A stretch of 64,000 nt of DNA, taken from contig NZ_JAKWJO010000001.1 of the NCBI RefSeq assembly GCF_022760995.1, positions 124,001 to 188,000 of the forward strand, in the 5' to 3' direction. The position numbers and the translations under genes are program-made. Source of the DNA: Dyella sedimenti (GTDB lineage: Bacteria > Pseudomonadota > Gammaproteobacteria > Xanthomonadales > Rhodanobacteraceae). Positions within the stretch are counted from its first letter, which is position 1; each line of letters begins with the position of its first letter. Below, one piece after another: positions 35,757 through 45,662 of the stretch. The notes below the pieces were generated by a model. That model saw only the letters and a list, made by a program, of their open reading frames with translations. It was not told the origin of the DNA and searched no databases.

Positions 35757-37922
35757 ATGACCAACCAAACCAAAACTGTTCGGGGCCGCGTGATGCGCCA
35801 GGCTAGCCGTTACATAGTGGTGGGCCTGTTGGCGCTGGGCGCCGCCTGGTCGAACGCGGCACTCGCTGCCACCAGCACCCTGAAGGACATCAGCTACGAC
35901 ACGCTGCCGGGCGGCCGAATCGAGCTGCGCCTGAACTTCGCGCAGGGACCGGTGCCCGAGCCGAAGATCTTCACCACCGGCAATCCGCCGCGCATCGCGG
36001 TGGACTTCGCCGATACCGACAATGCCGCGCCCCGGCACATCGACATCGGCAAGGGCTCGACCACGGGCGTTTCCGCGGTGTCGGCGGGCGGCCGCACCCG
36101 CGTGGTGGTGGAACTGCTGCGCGACTCCACCTATCGCTCGCACGTGGAAGGCAACAGCCTGGTGCTGACCGTGAACAATGGCACCGATGCCCAGACCACC
36201 ACCACGGCTGCCACCATCGACCCGTCCAAGGCGCTGCCATCGCAGGCCAACGGCCCGGCGGTATCCAACATCGACTTCCGCCGCGGACCCAATGGCGAAG
36301 GCCGCGTGCTGATCGACTTCAGCGGTACGGGCGCCAGTGCGGACATGAAGCACCAGGGCGACAAGGTGATGGTCGATATCGACCACGCCAACCTGCCGGC
36401 CAATCTTGCCCAGCGCCTGGACGTGCTCGACTTCGCCACGCCGGTGCAGTCCATCGCCACCAAGGCAGGCGTACGCGGCGGTGCGCACATGGAGATCGCG
36501 ATCAAGGGCGACGTCGACACTTCGGCCTACCAGAGCGGCAACCAGTACGTGATCGAGATCGCGCCGAAGAAGAAGGATCCCAAGGCCGTCGATCCCAAGC
36601 TGGCCAAGGGCCAGGAGCCGGTCTATACCGGTAACCGCGTGACCTTCAACTTCCAGGACATTCCGGTCCGCTCGGCCCTACAGCTGCTGGCCGATATCTC
36701 GGGCCTGAACCTGGTGGCCTCCGACACGGTAGGTGGCAGCGTGACCCTGCGCCTGATCAACGTGCCGTGGGACCAGGCGCTGGACGTGGTGCTGCGCGCC
36801 AAGAGCCTGGACAAGCGCCGCAATGGCAACGTGATCTGGATCGCGCCGCAGGAAGAACTGGCCAAGTACGAGCAGAGCATTGCCGACGCTCGCATGAAGG
36901 CCGAGGACAATGCCGAGCTGGTTACCGACTACGTGCCGATCAGCTATGGCAAGGCCAAGGACATCGCCAAGCTGCTGACCCAGGGCAGCATGCAGAGTAC
37001 GGGAGGCGGTGGTACCAATGCCAATGCGTCCCGTGGCTTCCTTTCGGCTCGCGGCAGCGTATCGTTCGACGATCGCACTAATACCCTGCTGATCAACGAC
37101 AACCCGCAGAAGATCCGCGAGTTGCGTGACCTGATCGCCGTATTGGATCGCCCGGTGCAGCAGGTGCTGATCGAGTCGCGCATCGTGATCGCTACCGACA
37201 ACTTCACCCGCGACCTGGGCGCCAAGTTCGGCCTGCAGGGCAAGAAGGTGAACCCGAGCGGCCAGACCCTCTCCACGGGCGGCACGGCTGGAGTGGATGG
37301 CACGACCAGCGGCCTCAACGTCAACATGCCGGTGACGTCGCCGGCCGGCAGCTTCGCCCTGGGCATCCTCGGCAAGAACTACGCCCTGGACCTGGAACTC
37401 TCGGCGGCGCAGACCGAAGGCCGTGGCGAGGTGATCTCCAGCCCCCGTGTGATTACCGCCAACCAGCAGGAGGCGGTGATCCGCCAGGGCCAGGAAATCG
37501 GCTATGTGACCTACCAGAACAGCGCCACCGGCGCGGCCGGTAGCGGTACCGCCACCGTGCAGTTCAAGGACGCGGTGCTGGAGCTGAAGGTGACCCCGAC
37601 CATCACCGCCGACAACCGCGTGTTCCTGATGATCAACGTGAAGAAGGACGCGCTGAACCAGTTCATCACCGTGCCGGGCAGCGGCCAGGTGCCGGAGATC
37701 GACACCCGCGAGATCAATACCTCCGTGCTGGTGGACAACGGCCAGACGGTGGTGCTGGGCGGCATCTACGAGATCACCAAGCAGAACACGGCTAACAAGG
37801 TACCTGGGTTGGGCGATATCCCCGGCCTGGGCATACTGTTCCGCAGCACCTCGCGTGAGAGCGACAAGGCCGAGCTGCTGATCTTCGTGACGCCGCGCAT
37901 CCTCAGCGAAAGCCTGCAATAA
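35757..37922 (+). CDS. pilQ: PilQ, type IV pilus outer-membrane secretin
   Basis: A 721-residue secretin. Signal peptide ending near AALAATSTL (about residue 40); two AMIN domains (about 45-150 and 165-265; note RIELRLNFAQGPVPEPKIF and GEGRVLIDFSG) that bind peptidoglycan; N0/N1-type domains with RVTFNFQDIPVRSALQLLADISGLNLV and YVPISYGKAKDIAKLL; then the secretin core with VLIESRIVIATDNFTRDLGAKFG, VISSPRVITANQQEAVIRQGQEIGY and VPGLGDIPGLGILFRS. All parts of a functional PilQ are present. AGGGG lies 9 bases before the ATG. A terminator follows. Confidence 0.96.
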   Translation: MTNQTKTVRGRVMRQASRYIVVGLLALGAAWSNAALAATSTLKDISYDTLPGGRIELRLNFAQGPVPEPKIFTTGNPPRIAVDFADTDNAAPRHIDIGKGSTTGVSAVSAGGRTRVVVELLRDSTYRSHVEGNSLVLTVNNGTDAQTTTTAATIDPSKALPSQANGPAVSNIDFRRGPNGEGRVLIDFSGTGASADMKHQGDKVMVDIDHANLPANLAQRLDVLDFATPVQSIATKAGVRGGAHMEIAIKGDVDTSAYQSGNQYVIEIAPKKKDPKAVDPKLAKGQEPVYTGNRVTFNFQDIPVRSALQLLADISGLNLVASDTVGGSVTLRLINVPWDQALDVVLRAKSLDKRRNGNVIWIAPQEELAKYEQSIADARMKAEDNAELVTDYVPISYGKAKDIAKLLTQGSMQSTGGGGTNANASRGFLSARGSVSFDDRTNTLLINDNPQKIRELRDLIAVLDRPVQQVLIESRIVIATDNFTRDLGAKFGLQGKKVNPSGQTLSTGGTAGVDGTTSGLNVNMPVTSPAGSFALGILGKNYALDLELSAAQTEGRGEVISSPRVITANQQEAVIRQGQEIGYVTYQNSATGAAGSGTATVQFKDAVLELKVTPTITADNRVFLMINVKKDALNQFITVPGSGQVPEIDTREINTSVLVDNGQTVVLGGIYEITKQNTANKVPGLGDIPGLGILFRSTSRESDKAELLIFVTPRILSESLQ

Positions 37923-37942
37923 GCATCCCCGAGGCGTGCGGT

Positions 37943-37972
37943 GAAAAAGGGCGGCCCAGGCCGCCCTTTTTC
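37943..37972 (+). terminator. Rho-independent terminator after pilQ
   Basis: GAAAAAGGGCGGCC (37943-37956) and GGCCGCCCTTTTTC (37959-37972) form a perfect 14-bp stem with a 2-base loop and a T-run on the right arm. It closes the pilMNOPQ operon. Confidence 0.92.
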
Positions 37973-38063
37973 GTGCCCAGCGCGGGATGGCCGGAAGTCA
38001 TGGGAGTTAAACTTCCGGGACGCGGTAAGGTCTGTGTTAGCGCGATTCACGTTGGAACGACCG

Positions 38064-39059
38064 ATGGATATGCCCGATACCCCGCCTGTAACCCATTTGC
38101 AGCAAGCCTTCCTGCAGGTCCGCGATGAACTGCGGCGCAGCGTGATTGGCCAGCCGCACTTGATCGACTGCCTGCTGGTGGCCTTGTTGGCGGATGGGCA
38201 CCTGCTGGTGGAGGGCGCCCCGGGCCTGGCCAAGACCACGGTGGTCAAGGCGCTGGCCGGTTGCATCGAGGCGGATTTCCATCGCGTCCAATTCACCCCG
38301 GACCTGTTGCCTGCCGATCTCACCGGCACGGATATATTCCGGCCGCAGACGGGAGGTTTCGAGTTCGAGCGTGGTCCGCTGTTTCACAACATCGTGCTGG
38401 CGGACGAAATCAACCGCGCTCCGGCCAAGGTGCAATCGGCGCTGCTGGAGGCCATGGCCGAACGGCAGATCACCGTGGGCCGCAATACCTGGCCTCTGCC
38501 CGAGCTGTTCATGGTGATGGCTACCCAGAATCCGATCGAACAGGAGGGCACGTTTGCCCTGCCGGAGGCACAGCTCGACCGCTTCGTGATGCACGTGACC
38601 ATCGGCTACCCCGACGCGGCGTCGGAGCTGGCGATCCTCCGGCTGGCGCGCGAACAGGCGCGGCGCAGCCTGCACCCGGCGCCGGTGCAGCGGCATCGCC
38701 TGAGCCAGGCGGACGTGTTCAATGCCCGCGATGCCGTGCTGGGCGTGCACGTGGCTCCCGCGCTGGAGGAATACCTGGCGCAACTGGTGCTGGCCACCCG
38801 CAATGCCGAGGCCTACGGGCCCGAGCTGAAGCGCTGGATCGCCTGGGGCGCCAGCCCGCGCGGCACCATCGCGCTCGATCGCTGCGCGCGGGCGCATGCG
38901 TGGCTATCGGGGAGAGACTACGCCTTGCCCGAAGACGTGCACGCGGTCGCCCATGAAGTGCTGCGGCATCGAGTGCTGCTGAGCTATGAGGCGGAGGCCG
39001 AAGGGGTGCGTCCCGACCAGGTCATCCGCCGTGTGCTGGATCTCGTGCCGTTGCCGTGA
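38064..39059 (+). CDS. MoxR family AAA+ ATPase
   Basis: A 331-residue AAA+ chaperone-like ATPase. Walker A is EGAPGLAKTT, Walker B is IVLADEINRAPAKVQSALLEAMAE, and the MoxR-typical FMVMATQNPIEQEGTFALPEAQLDRF includes sensor 1. MoxR ATPases work with von Willebrand factor A proteins in metal insertion or assembly of protein complexes. The start at 38064 gives MDMPDTPPVTH; the frame is open further upstream but only through the pilQ terminator. First gene of a six-gene operon with 4- to 8-base overlaps throughout. Confidence 0.93.
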   Translation: MDMPDTPPVTHLQQAFLQVRDELRRSVIGQPHLIDCLLVALLADGHLLVEGAPGLAKTTVVKALAGCIEADFHRVQFTPDLLPADLTGTDIFRPQTGGFEFERGPLFHNIVLADEINRAPAKVQSALLEAMAERQITVGRNTWPLPELFMVMATQNPIEQEGTFALPEAQLDRFVMHVTIGYPDAASELAILRLAREQARRSLHPAPVQRHRLSQADVFNARDAVLGVHVAPALEEYLAQLVLATRNAEAYGPELKRWIAWGASPRGTIALDRCARAHAWLSGRDYALPEDVHAVAHEVLRHRVLLSYEAEAEGVRPDQVIRRVLDLVPLP

Positions 39060-39988
39060 GCGCTGTACCGAACCCTCCGGTCGATGGCGATGGACTGACG
39101 CGGGTCCGTCTCGCCGAACTCGTGGCGCTGCGCAGCCGCGTCGCCAAGGCCGCCTTGCCGCGCCTGGAAAGCCGCGCCGCGCGGGCCGGACAGCAGTCCA
39201 GCCGCCTGCATGGGCGGGGCATGGACTACGCGGAATCGCGCGTCTACCAGCCGGGCGATGACGTGCGCCGGCTGGATTGGCGACTCACCGCGCGCAGCGG
39301 CCGCCTGCATACCAAGCTGTTCCAGGAAGAGCGCGAAGGGCGCCTGCTGATCCTGCTGGATACCCATGAGAGCATGCATTTCGGCACGCGCGCGCGCTTC
39401 AAGTCGGTACAGGCGGCGCGTGCGGCGGCGCTGGCGGCCTGGTACGCGGTGCGGGCCGGGGAACGGGTCGGGCTGATGGAATTCGGCCATGGCCACCAGC
39501 TGTTGCGGCCGCAGGCGGGCGTGCGCGGCGCGCTGGCCGTCTGCGGTGCACTTGCCGAATGGGATGGGCGGACCTTGCCCGTACAGGGCGAGGCCTTGTC
39601 GGAAGCATTGCAGCGGGCTGCCCGCCTGATGCGTGGGGCCAACCGGGTGCTGCTGGTCAGCGATGGATTGAGCTGCGACGAGGCGGCGCACGGCCGTTTG
39701 CGCGACATGTCGCGCAAGGCGTGCGTGCGCGTGCTGGTGGTCGCCGACGCTCTGGAATTGGGCTTGCCGCCGCCGGGACGCTATCCGCTGGAGCATCACG
39801 GCGAGCGGTGCGAAGTCGTCCTGCTGGGAGAACGCCAGCGTCGGGAATTCCAGCAGCGCTTGGGTGCCGGGCAAGCTCGCCTCGGCGCCCTGGCTAGGTC
39901 GCTGGGATTGCCACATGCCATCATCGATACGGCGAGCGATCCGCTGGATGCGGTGCTGTCGTTGCTGGCTCCCGGAATGCGCCGATGA
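39056..39988 (+). CDS. DUF58 domain protein
   Basis: A 310-residue soluble DUF58 protein. The signature GRGMDYAESRVYQPGDDVRRLDWRLTARSGRLHTKLFQEERE is clear, followed by a VWA-like fold with LLILLDTHESMHFGTR and LLVSDGLSC. Such proteins always sit between MoxR and VWA genes and are thought to be part of the same assembly system. The start is GTG at 39056, overlapping the moxR stop by 4 bases. Confidence 0.92.
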   Translation: MSAVPNPPVDGDGLTRVRLAELVALRSRVAKAALPRLESRAARAGQQSSRLHGRGMDYAESRVYQPGDDVRRLDWRLTARSGRLHTKLFQEEREGRLLILLDTHESMHFGTRARFKSVQAARAAALAAWYAVRAGERVGLMEFGHGHQLLRPQAGVRGALAVCGALAEWDGRTLPVQGEALSEALQRAARLMRGANRVLLVSDGLSCDEAAHGRLRDMSRKACVRVLVVADALELGLPPPGRYPLEHHGERCEVVLLGERQRREFQQRLGAGQARLGALARSLGLPHAIIDTASDPLDAVLSLLAPGMRR

Positions 39989-40518
39989 TGTTCGCCTCGA
40001 GCCAGGCCCAGGGGCCGACGTTGCGCGACATCCATTTGCCGCCCGCGCCATCATGGTGGCCTCCGGCGCCTGGCTGGTGGATCCTGGCCACGCTGATCGT
40101 GCTGCTGGCGTTGCTTGCCGTAGGCTGGTGGCGGCATCGGAGACGGCGGCGAGCGGCCGAGCAGGCGGTGATGGCGGAAATGGATGCGATCGTGTCGCGC
40201 TGGAGCGGTCAGCCGGCGCAACTGGCCGCTGCCCTGCACCAGCTGCTGCGCCGGGTCGCCTTGCGCTTCGATGCCGGTGCCGCGCAGCGCCAGGGCGATG
40301 CCTGGCGCCATACGCTGGCGATGGTCACGGCGGATCCGGCCGTGATCGATCGCCTGATGGCGCTGGAGTCGTCGCTGTATCGGCCTGGCGTCTCCTTCGA
40401 CGTGGCTGCCACGGTGGAGGCGGTGCGCCAGTGGCTGCGGCTCGCCTGGCGCCGTGGGAATGCCGGGCGCACGGCTGTATACGGTGTCACGGTTGCGCCG
40501 GAGCCCGGCCATGCCTGA
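39985..40518 (+). CDS. DUF4381 domain membrane protein
   Basis: A 177-residue protein with the DUF4381 pattern: LRDIHLPPAPSWWPPAPGWWIL leads into one membrane helix (about residues 29-48), then a basic cytoplasmic tail and a helical domain with LHQLLRRVALRFD and YRPGVSFD. Function unknown; found only in MoxR/VWA operons. It overlaps the next gene by 8 bases. Confidence 0.9.
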   Translation: MMFASSQAQGPTLRDIHLPPAPSWWPPAPGWWILATLIVLLALLAVGWWRHRRRRRAAEQAVMAEMDAIVSRWSGQPAQLAAALHQLLRRVALRFDAGAAQRQGDAWRHTLAMVTADPAVIDRLMALESSLYRPGVSFDVAATVEAVRQWLRLAWRRGNAGRTAVYGVTVAPEPGHA

Positions 40519-41491
40519 GCTTGCCTGGCCCTGGGTCTTCCTGGCGTTGCCGCTGCCCTGGCTGTGTTGGCGCTGGCTGCGGCCGCCACCGCCCGGGCTG
40601 GCGTTGCACCTGCCCCATCCCAGCGTGCAGCTCGCCGCGGTCGAGCGCCGTGGTGGCCTGGGCTGGCGTTTCTGGCTGTTGTCGCTGGCCTGGCTGTGCC
40701 TGCTGGCTGCGGCCGCGCGGCTGCAATGGGTGGGGTCGCCGCAGGCGCAGCAGCGCAGCGGGCGCGCGCTGATGCTGGCGGTCGATCTTTCCGGCAGCAT
40801 GCGCACCGACGACATGCAACTGGGCGGCCAGCCGGTGAGCCGTTTCGGCGCGGTGGAGGCGATCGCGGGCGATTTCATTTCGCGCCGGAGTGGCGATGAA
40901 ATGGGCTTGATCCTGTTCGGTAGCCGCGCTTTCCTGGTCACCCCGCTCACCTATGACCTCGACGCCGTGCGCGCGCAGCTGCAGGGCGCGGCCGTGGGGC
41001 TGGCCGGGACCGAGACCGCCATCGGCGACGCCATCGCGGTCGCGGTGAAGCGGCTGGCGGCCTTGCCGGCGCAGGCGCGCGTCCTGGTGTTGCTGACCGA
41101 TGGCGTGAACAACGCCGGCAGCATCGCGCCGCTCGATGCCGCCCATGCGGCCAAGGTAGCCGGCGTGCGCATCTACACCATCGGCATCGGCGCCAACGAA
41201 ATGCGTGTCCCCGACCTGTTCGGCACGCATACGGTCAACCCCTCGGCGGACCTGGACGAAGGCATGCTGCGCTCGATCGCCACGCAGACGGGCGGCCACT
41301 ATTTCCGCGCCATCGACGCCAGTCAGCTGGCCGATGCCTATCGCGCCATCGACCGGCTGGAACCGATGCCCCAGCAGGGGCCCTCGCTGCGGCCACGCCA
41401 TGAACTGTTCCGCTGGCCGCTTGCGCTGGGCGTGCTGGCCTGGCTCATCGCGCTGGTGCCGCCAGCGCGACGCAGGGAGCTGCCGGCATGA
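40511..41491 (+). CDS. batA: VWA domain membrane protein, BatA-like
   Basis: A 326-residue protein with two N-terminal membrane helices (about 5-20 and 53-72), a von Willebrand factor A domain and a C-terminal membrane helix (about 298-318). The MIDAS metal site is intact: D-x-S-x-S in LMLAVDLSGSMRTDDM, a Thr in LAGTETAIGDAIAVAVKRL and the Asp in VLLTDGVNNAG. The BatA role (aerotolerance, envelope assembly) is carried over from Bacteroides and related operons and is inferred. The start at 40511 lies within the end of the previous gene. Confidence 0.9.
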   Translation: MPELAWPWVFLALPLPWLCWRWLRPPPPGLALHLPHPSVQLAAVERRGGLGWRFWLLSLAWLCLLAAAARLQWVGSPQAQQRSGRALMLAVDLSGSMRTDDMQLGGQPVSRFGAVEAIAGDFISRRSGDEMGLILFGSRAFLVTPLTYDLDAVRAQLQGAAVGLAGTETAIGDAIAVAVKRLAALPAQARVLVLLTDGVNNAGSIAPLDAAHAAKVAGVRIYTIGIGANEMRVPDLFGTHTVNPSADLDEGMLRSIATQTGGHYFRAIDASQLADAYRAIDRLEPMPQQGPSLRPRHELFRWPLALGVLAWLIALVPPARRRELPA

Positions 41492-43389
41492 GCGTGCTCC
41501 TGCAGCAGTTCCATTTCCTGCGCCCTGGATGGCTGCTCGCGCTGCTGGCCCTACCTGTGCTGTGGCTGCTGGCGACGCGCCGCAGTCCGGCACAGGCGCA
41601 GCTGGCGCGGCTGGTCGACGCCGCGCTGTTGCCCCATGTGGTGCAGGGGCGCGAGCGTCGCCGCTTCCTGTTCGCCTGGGTGCTTGCGGCAGGCTGGGCG
41701 CTTGCCACGCTCGCCATGGCGGGACCGACCTGGAGCCGCGTGGCGCAGCCCATGTACGCCCAGCGCGCTGCCCAGGTGGTGGCGCTGTCGCTCTCGCGGC
41801 ACATGCTGGCGCGCGACGTGGCGCCGGTGCGCATGGACCGCGCGCGCTACAAGGCGCGCGACCTGCTCGCCGCCAACCATGACGGACTCAACGGCCTGAT
41901 CGCCTATGCCGGCGACGCCTTCGTGGTGGCGCCGCTCACCAGCGATGCTTCCAGCCTGAACGATCTGCTCGATGCGCTGGCCCCGGACACCATGCCGGTC
42001 GATGGCGACAACGCGGCGCAAGCCATCGAACGCGGGGTGGCGCTGATCCACGATGCCAAGGCGGGCGGCGGCTCGCTGGTGTTGGTGACCGACGGCGCGG
42101 ACGACGAGGCCATGGCGGCGGCCCGCAAGGCGCGTGCCGCCGGCGTGCGGGTGTCGGTGCTCGGCGTGGGCACGACCCAGGGCGGGCCGGTGCCGTTGTC
42201 CGACGAAGGCTTCCAGCGCGACGCCCAGGGCGGCCTTGCCATGGCGCGCCGCGATGACGCGGCGCTGCGTTCGCTCGCCGAGGACGGCGGGGGACGCTAC
42301 GTGGCGATGACGGACGACCGGCGCGACGTCGACGCCTTGCGCGGCGAGCTGCAGGCGGACGGTGCGGCGATGCTGGCATCCGGGCTGCACGGCGATGAAT
42401 GGCAGGACCGTGGTCCCTGGCTGCTGCTGCCCCTGCTGCCGCTGGCCGCGCTGAGCTTCCGCCGCGGCTGGCTGCTGCTGGCCGCGCTGGCCTTGCTGCC
42501 GGCCCTGCCCGGCACGGCGCGCGCCGATGGCTGGAGCAGCCTGTGGCGGCGTCCGGACCAGCAGGCGGCCGATGCCCTGCAGCGGGGGCAGGCCCGGCAG
42601 GCGCAACAGCTGGCGCGGGACCCTTCGCTGCGCGGCGCGGCCGCCTACCGGGCCGGCGACTATGCCACGGCGACCCAGGCGTGGCATGGCCTGCCCGGCT
42701 CGGATGCGCAATACAACCTGGGCAATGCGCTGGCCCGGCAGGGGAATTACCAGGGCGCCATCGAAGCCTACGACCGCGCGCTCAAGGCCGATCCCGCCAA
42801 CGCGGACGCGAAGGCCAACCGCCAGGCGGTGGAGGACTGGCTGCGCCGCCAGCCAACGCCGCCGCCCCAGCGGCAGGGGGCGCAGGACGACAAGGACAAG
42901 CCGGGCCAGGGCAAGCCGACCACGCCCCCCGACGATGCCCAGGGTCAGTCGGCCAAGCATGATGCGTCGGAGCAGGGCGATGGCCAGGGCAAGCCCTCGC
43001 CCGACGCGCAAGGCGACGCCAAGGGAACAGACAGCGACAAGGATGCCCGGCAACCGAAGCCGGCACAGGACGACAAGGCTGGCGACAAGTCCGCCGCTCC
43101 GGCGCAGACGCCCGAGCAGCAGGCACGGCAGCGCGAGCGCGAGGACCAGGCCCGGCAGGCCCTGCAACGGCAGATGGACCAGGCCCTGGGTCGGTCGCAG
43201 CCGCATCCGCCTTCCAGCCACGAGCTGGGCGCCATGTCGCCAGACGACGCGCAGTCGAAATTGCCCGCCGATGTGCGGCAGGCCCTGCAGCGCGTACCGG
43301 ATGATCCCGGTGCGCTGCTGCGCCGCAAGTTCGATCTCGAGTACAGGCAGCGCCATGGCACGCCGCCACCGGAGGACGATTCGCCGTGA
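41488..43389 (+). CDS. batB: VWA and TPR membrane protein, BatB/BatC-like fusion with altered MIDAS
   Basis: A 633-residue protein: two N-terminal membrane helices, a VWA domain (about 95-290), two further helices (about 307-345), then TPR units (AAYRAGDYATATQAW, AQYNLGNALARQGNYQGAIEAYDRALKADP), and a Gln/Asp/Lys/Pro-rich tail. It therefore joins BatB and BatC functions. The MIDAS first motif is degraded: where family members have D-x-S-x-S, this protein has S101-L-S103-R-H105, losing the first Asp and the last Ser. The later VTDG Asp is kept. It overlaps its neighbours by 4 bases on each side. Confidence 0.9.
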   Translation: MSVLLQQFHFLRPGWLLALLALPVLWLLATRRSPAQAQLARLVDAALLPHVVQGRERRRFLFAWVLAAGWALATLAMAGPTWSRVAQPMYAQRAAQVVALSLSRHMLARDVAPVRMDRARYKARDLLAANHDGLNGLIAYAGDAFVVAPLTSDASSLNDLLDALAPDTMPVDGDNAAQAIERGVALIHDAKAGGGSLVLVTDGADDEAMAAARKARAAGVRVSVLGVGTTQGGPVPLSDEGFQRDAQGGLAMARRDDAALRSLAEDGGGRYVAMTDDRRDVDALRGELQADGAAMLASGLHGDEWQDRGPWLLLPLLPLAALSFRRGWLLLAALALLPALPGTARADGWSSLWRRPDQQAADALQRGQARQAQQLARDPSLRGAAAYRAGDYATATQAWHGLPGSDAQYNLGNALARQGNYQGAIEAYDRALKADPANADAKANRQAVEDWLRRQPTPPPQRQGAQDDKDKPGQGKPTTPPDDAQGQSAKHDASEQGDGQGKPSPDAQGDAKGTDSDKDARQPKPAQDDKAGDKSAAPAQTPEQQARQREREDQARQALQRQMDQALGRSQPHPPSSHELGAMSPDDAQSKLPADVRQALQRVPDDPGALLRRKFDLEYRQRHGTPPPEDDSP

Positions 43390-45077
43390 AGTCCCGCCCA
43401 CTGCTCATCCTGCTATGGCTAGGAGCCTGCCTGTGGCCGGCGCTGTCGCTGGCCGCCGACGTGCAGGCCACGCTCGACCGCACCCGCGTGGAACTGGGCG
43501 AGACGGTTACCCTGAACCTGCGCGCGAACGGCGGCGGCATGGTGCAGACGCCGGACCTGAGTGCGTTGTCGCAGGACTTCGCCGTGCTGGGCTCGTCCAG
43601 CAACACCAGCCTCAGCATCGTCAACGGCCGGCGCTCGGCGCAGGTGACGGTGGGCGTGGCGTTGCGCCCGCTGCATGTGGGGACCTTGCCCATCCCGCCG
43701 TTGTCCTTTGCCGGCGGCACCACCGCGCCGCTGCAACTGGAGGTCGTGGCGCCCGATCCGCAGGCCGCGGCGACCGCCGGCAAGGACGTCTTCCTCGAAT
43801 CCGCCGTCGATCCCGTGGCGGGCTACGTCGGCCAGCAGCGTGTCTATACGCTGCGGCTGTACTTCGCTACCGACCTCAGCGATGGCGCGCTGGAGGATCC
43901 GCAACTGGCCGGTGTGGACGTACGTCGCCTGGGCGACGAGATCAACTACCAGGCCGAGCGCGGCGGCCGACGCTACAACGTGATCGAGCGGCGCTATGCG
44001 CTTACCCCGCAGCGCGCCGGCCACCTGCAGATCCCGCCGGTGGGCTTCCAGGGCGACATGGTCGACATGACCAACCCCGATGCATTCTTCGGCCGTGCCA
44101 GGCCCGTGTCCGCCTCCGCGCCGGCGGTGGCCATCGACGCGCGCCCGGCGCCGGCCCAGGTGGCGAACGGCGCCTGGCTGCCGGCGCGCGAGCTGACGCT
44201 GAGCCTGGATGGCGGGCCGGCCCAGGGACAACTGCGCGTGGGCCAGCCGCTCAACCTGGTGATGAACCTGCAAGCCACCGGCCTGCCGTACGAAGCCTTG
44301 CCGGCGCTCAGCCTGCCGGCGCTGGATGGCGCCGCGGTGTATCCGGACAAGCCCGTCAACGGCACGCGCGTGGACGGCGCCTGGCTGGTGGGGCGCCGGC
44401 AGCAGGGCTTTGCCGTGGTGCCGAACCGGCCTGGCACCCTCACCATTCCCGAAACCACGCTGCGCTGGTGGAACGTGGTGACCGACCGCGCCGAGGTGGC
44501 GCGCATCCCCGCGCAGACCTTCACCGTCTTGCCGGCGGCCGATACGGGAGCGACGCCCAGCACATCCGCGGCGCAGCCGGCATCCATCCCCTCCGCACCC
44601 GTATCGTCGGCCACCGTGGCGTCTGGCGCATGGCCGGGTTGGCGCTGGCTGGCGCTGGGTAGCGTCGGCCTGTGGCTGGTCACGGTACTGGCCTGGTGGT
44701 GGCGTCGCCGTGCCGGCTCGGCCGTTGTCGCGAAGCAGGTGTCATCCCGGCCTACCGCGGCCCACCTGCGGATCGCCTTCCTGGACACGGCGCGTACTGA
44801 AGATGCGGCGCGCCAATCGTCCGCCCTGCTGGCATGGGCGCGGGCGGAACGTCCGGCGCTGCGCAACCTGGGCGAGCTGGCCGGGGCGTTGGCCTCGGCG
44901 GACCAGCGCCATGCGATCGAGGCGCTGCAGCGCGCGCACTACGCGGGCCAGCCAGCGCCCCGCCTGGGCGATCGGCTCGCGGCGGCGTTCCGCGAGGGTT
45001 TCGCCTGGCGGGTGGACCCTGGCGAGGGCCAGCCGTCGCCGCTGCCGCCGCTGTATCCCTTCAGGCTGCATCGTTGA
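43386..45077 (+). CDS. batD: BatD family protein
   Basis: A 563-residue exported membrane protein: signal peptide ending near [16 protein letters not shown], several Ig-like beta domains ([70 protein letters not shown]), and one C-terminal membrane helix (about 420-437) with a cytoplasmic helical domain. These are the features of BatD (oxygen tolerance) proteins. Last gene of the MoxR operon. Its last 17 bases overlap the end of the convergent macro-domain gene. Confidence 0.9.
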   Translation: MKSRPLLILLWLGACLWPALSLAADVQATLDRTRVELGETVTLNLRANGGGMVQTPDLSALSQDFAVLGSSSNTSLSIVNGRRSAQVTVGVALRPLHVGTLPIPPLSFAGGTTAPLQLEVVAPDPQAAATAGKDVFLESAVDPVAGYVGQQRVYTLRLYFATDLSDGALEDPQLAGVDVRRLGDEINYQAERGGRRYNVIERRYALTPQRAGHLQIPPVGFQGDMVDMTNPDAFFGRARPVSASAPAVAIDARPAPAQVANGAWLPARELTLSLDGGPAQGQLRVGQPLNLVMNLQATGLPYEALPALSLPALDGAAVYPDKPVNGTRVDGAWLVGRRQQGFAVVPNRPGTLTIPETTLRWWNVVTDRAEVARIPAQTFTVLPAADTGATPSTSAAQPASIPSAPVSSATVASGAWPGWRWLALGSVGLWLVTVLAWWWRRRAGSAVVAKQVSSRPTAAHLRIAFLDTARTEDAARQSSALLAWARAERPALRNLGELAGALASADQRHAIEALQRAHYAGQPAPRLGDRLAAAFREGFAWRVDPGEGQPSPLPPLYPFRLHR

Positions 45078-45585
45078 GCGCGTGCCGCCAGATCGCGGCC
45101 ATCGCCTCGTCAAAGCAGCACAGCAGCACGTGTGGCGGCGGACCCATCGCCAGGGCATCGCGCAGGCTGCGCAGCGCGACCGGCGCCGCCTGTTCCGGCG
45201 GATAGCCGTACACGCCGCAGCTGATGGCGGGAAAAGCGATGGCATCCACGCCATGCTCGAAGGCCAGCGACATGCTCCGCCGGTAGCAACGGGCCAGCAG
45301 CTCCGGTTCGCCGGAATGGCCGTCACGCCATACCGGGCCGACGGTATGGATGACGTAGCGGGCGGGAAGCCGGAAGCCGGGTGTGATGCGCGCCTCGCCA
45401 GTGGGGCAACGGACGCCGGGACTTACCTGCGGCAATTCGCGGCAGGCTTGCAGCAGCGCCGGTCCGGCGGCCCGATGGATGGCGCCATCCACACCGCCGC
45501 CGCCCAGCAGGCTGCCGTTGGCGGCATTGACGATGGCATCCACGTTCAGCCGGGTGATGTCGGCGGTGATGATCTCGATGGGCAT
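45061..45585 (-). CDS. Macro domain protein, probable O-acetyl-ADP-ribose deacetylase
   Basis: A 174-residue single macro domain of the YmdB/MacroD class. ADP-ribose-binding motifs: [45 protein letters not shown] and [24 protein letters not shown]. It would remove O-acetyl groups from ADP-ribose or mono-ADP-ribose from proteins. No membrane or signal segment. It is divergent from a MarR gene (77 bases apart) and its 3' end overlaps batD by 17 bases, so read-through from either side would give antisense RNA. Confidence 0.93.
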   Translation of the reverse strand: MPIEIITADITRLNVDAIVNAANGSLLGGGGVDGAIHRAAGPALLQACRELPQVSPGVRCPTGEARITPGFRLPARYVIHTVGPVWRDGHSGEPELLARCYRRSMSLAFEHGVDAIAFPAISCGVYGYPPEQAAPVALRSLRDALAMGPPPHVLLCCFDEAMAAIWRHALNDAA

Positions 45586-45662
45586 GGAATGTATGGATTC
45601 GTGAAATCTTGCGACATATGCTTAGGGATAGTATTGACGCGACGAAGACTGACGGCGCATCC

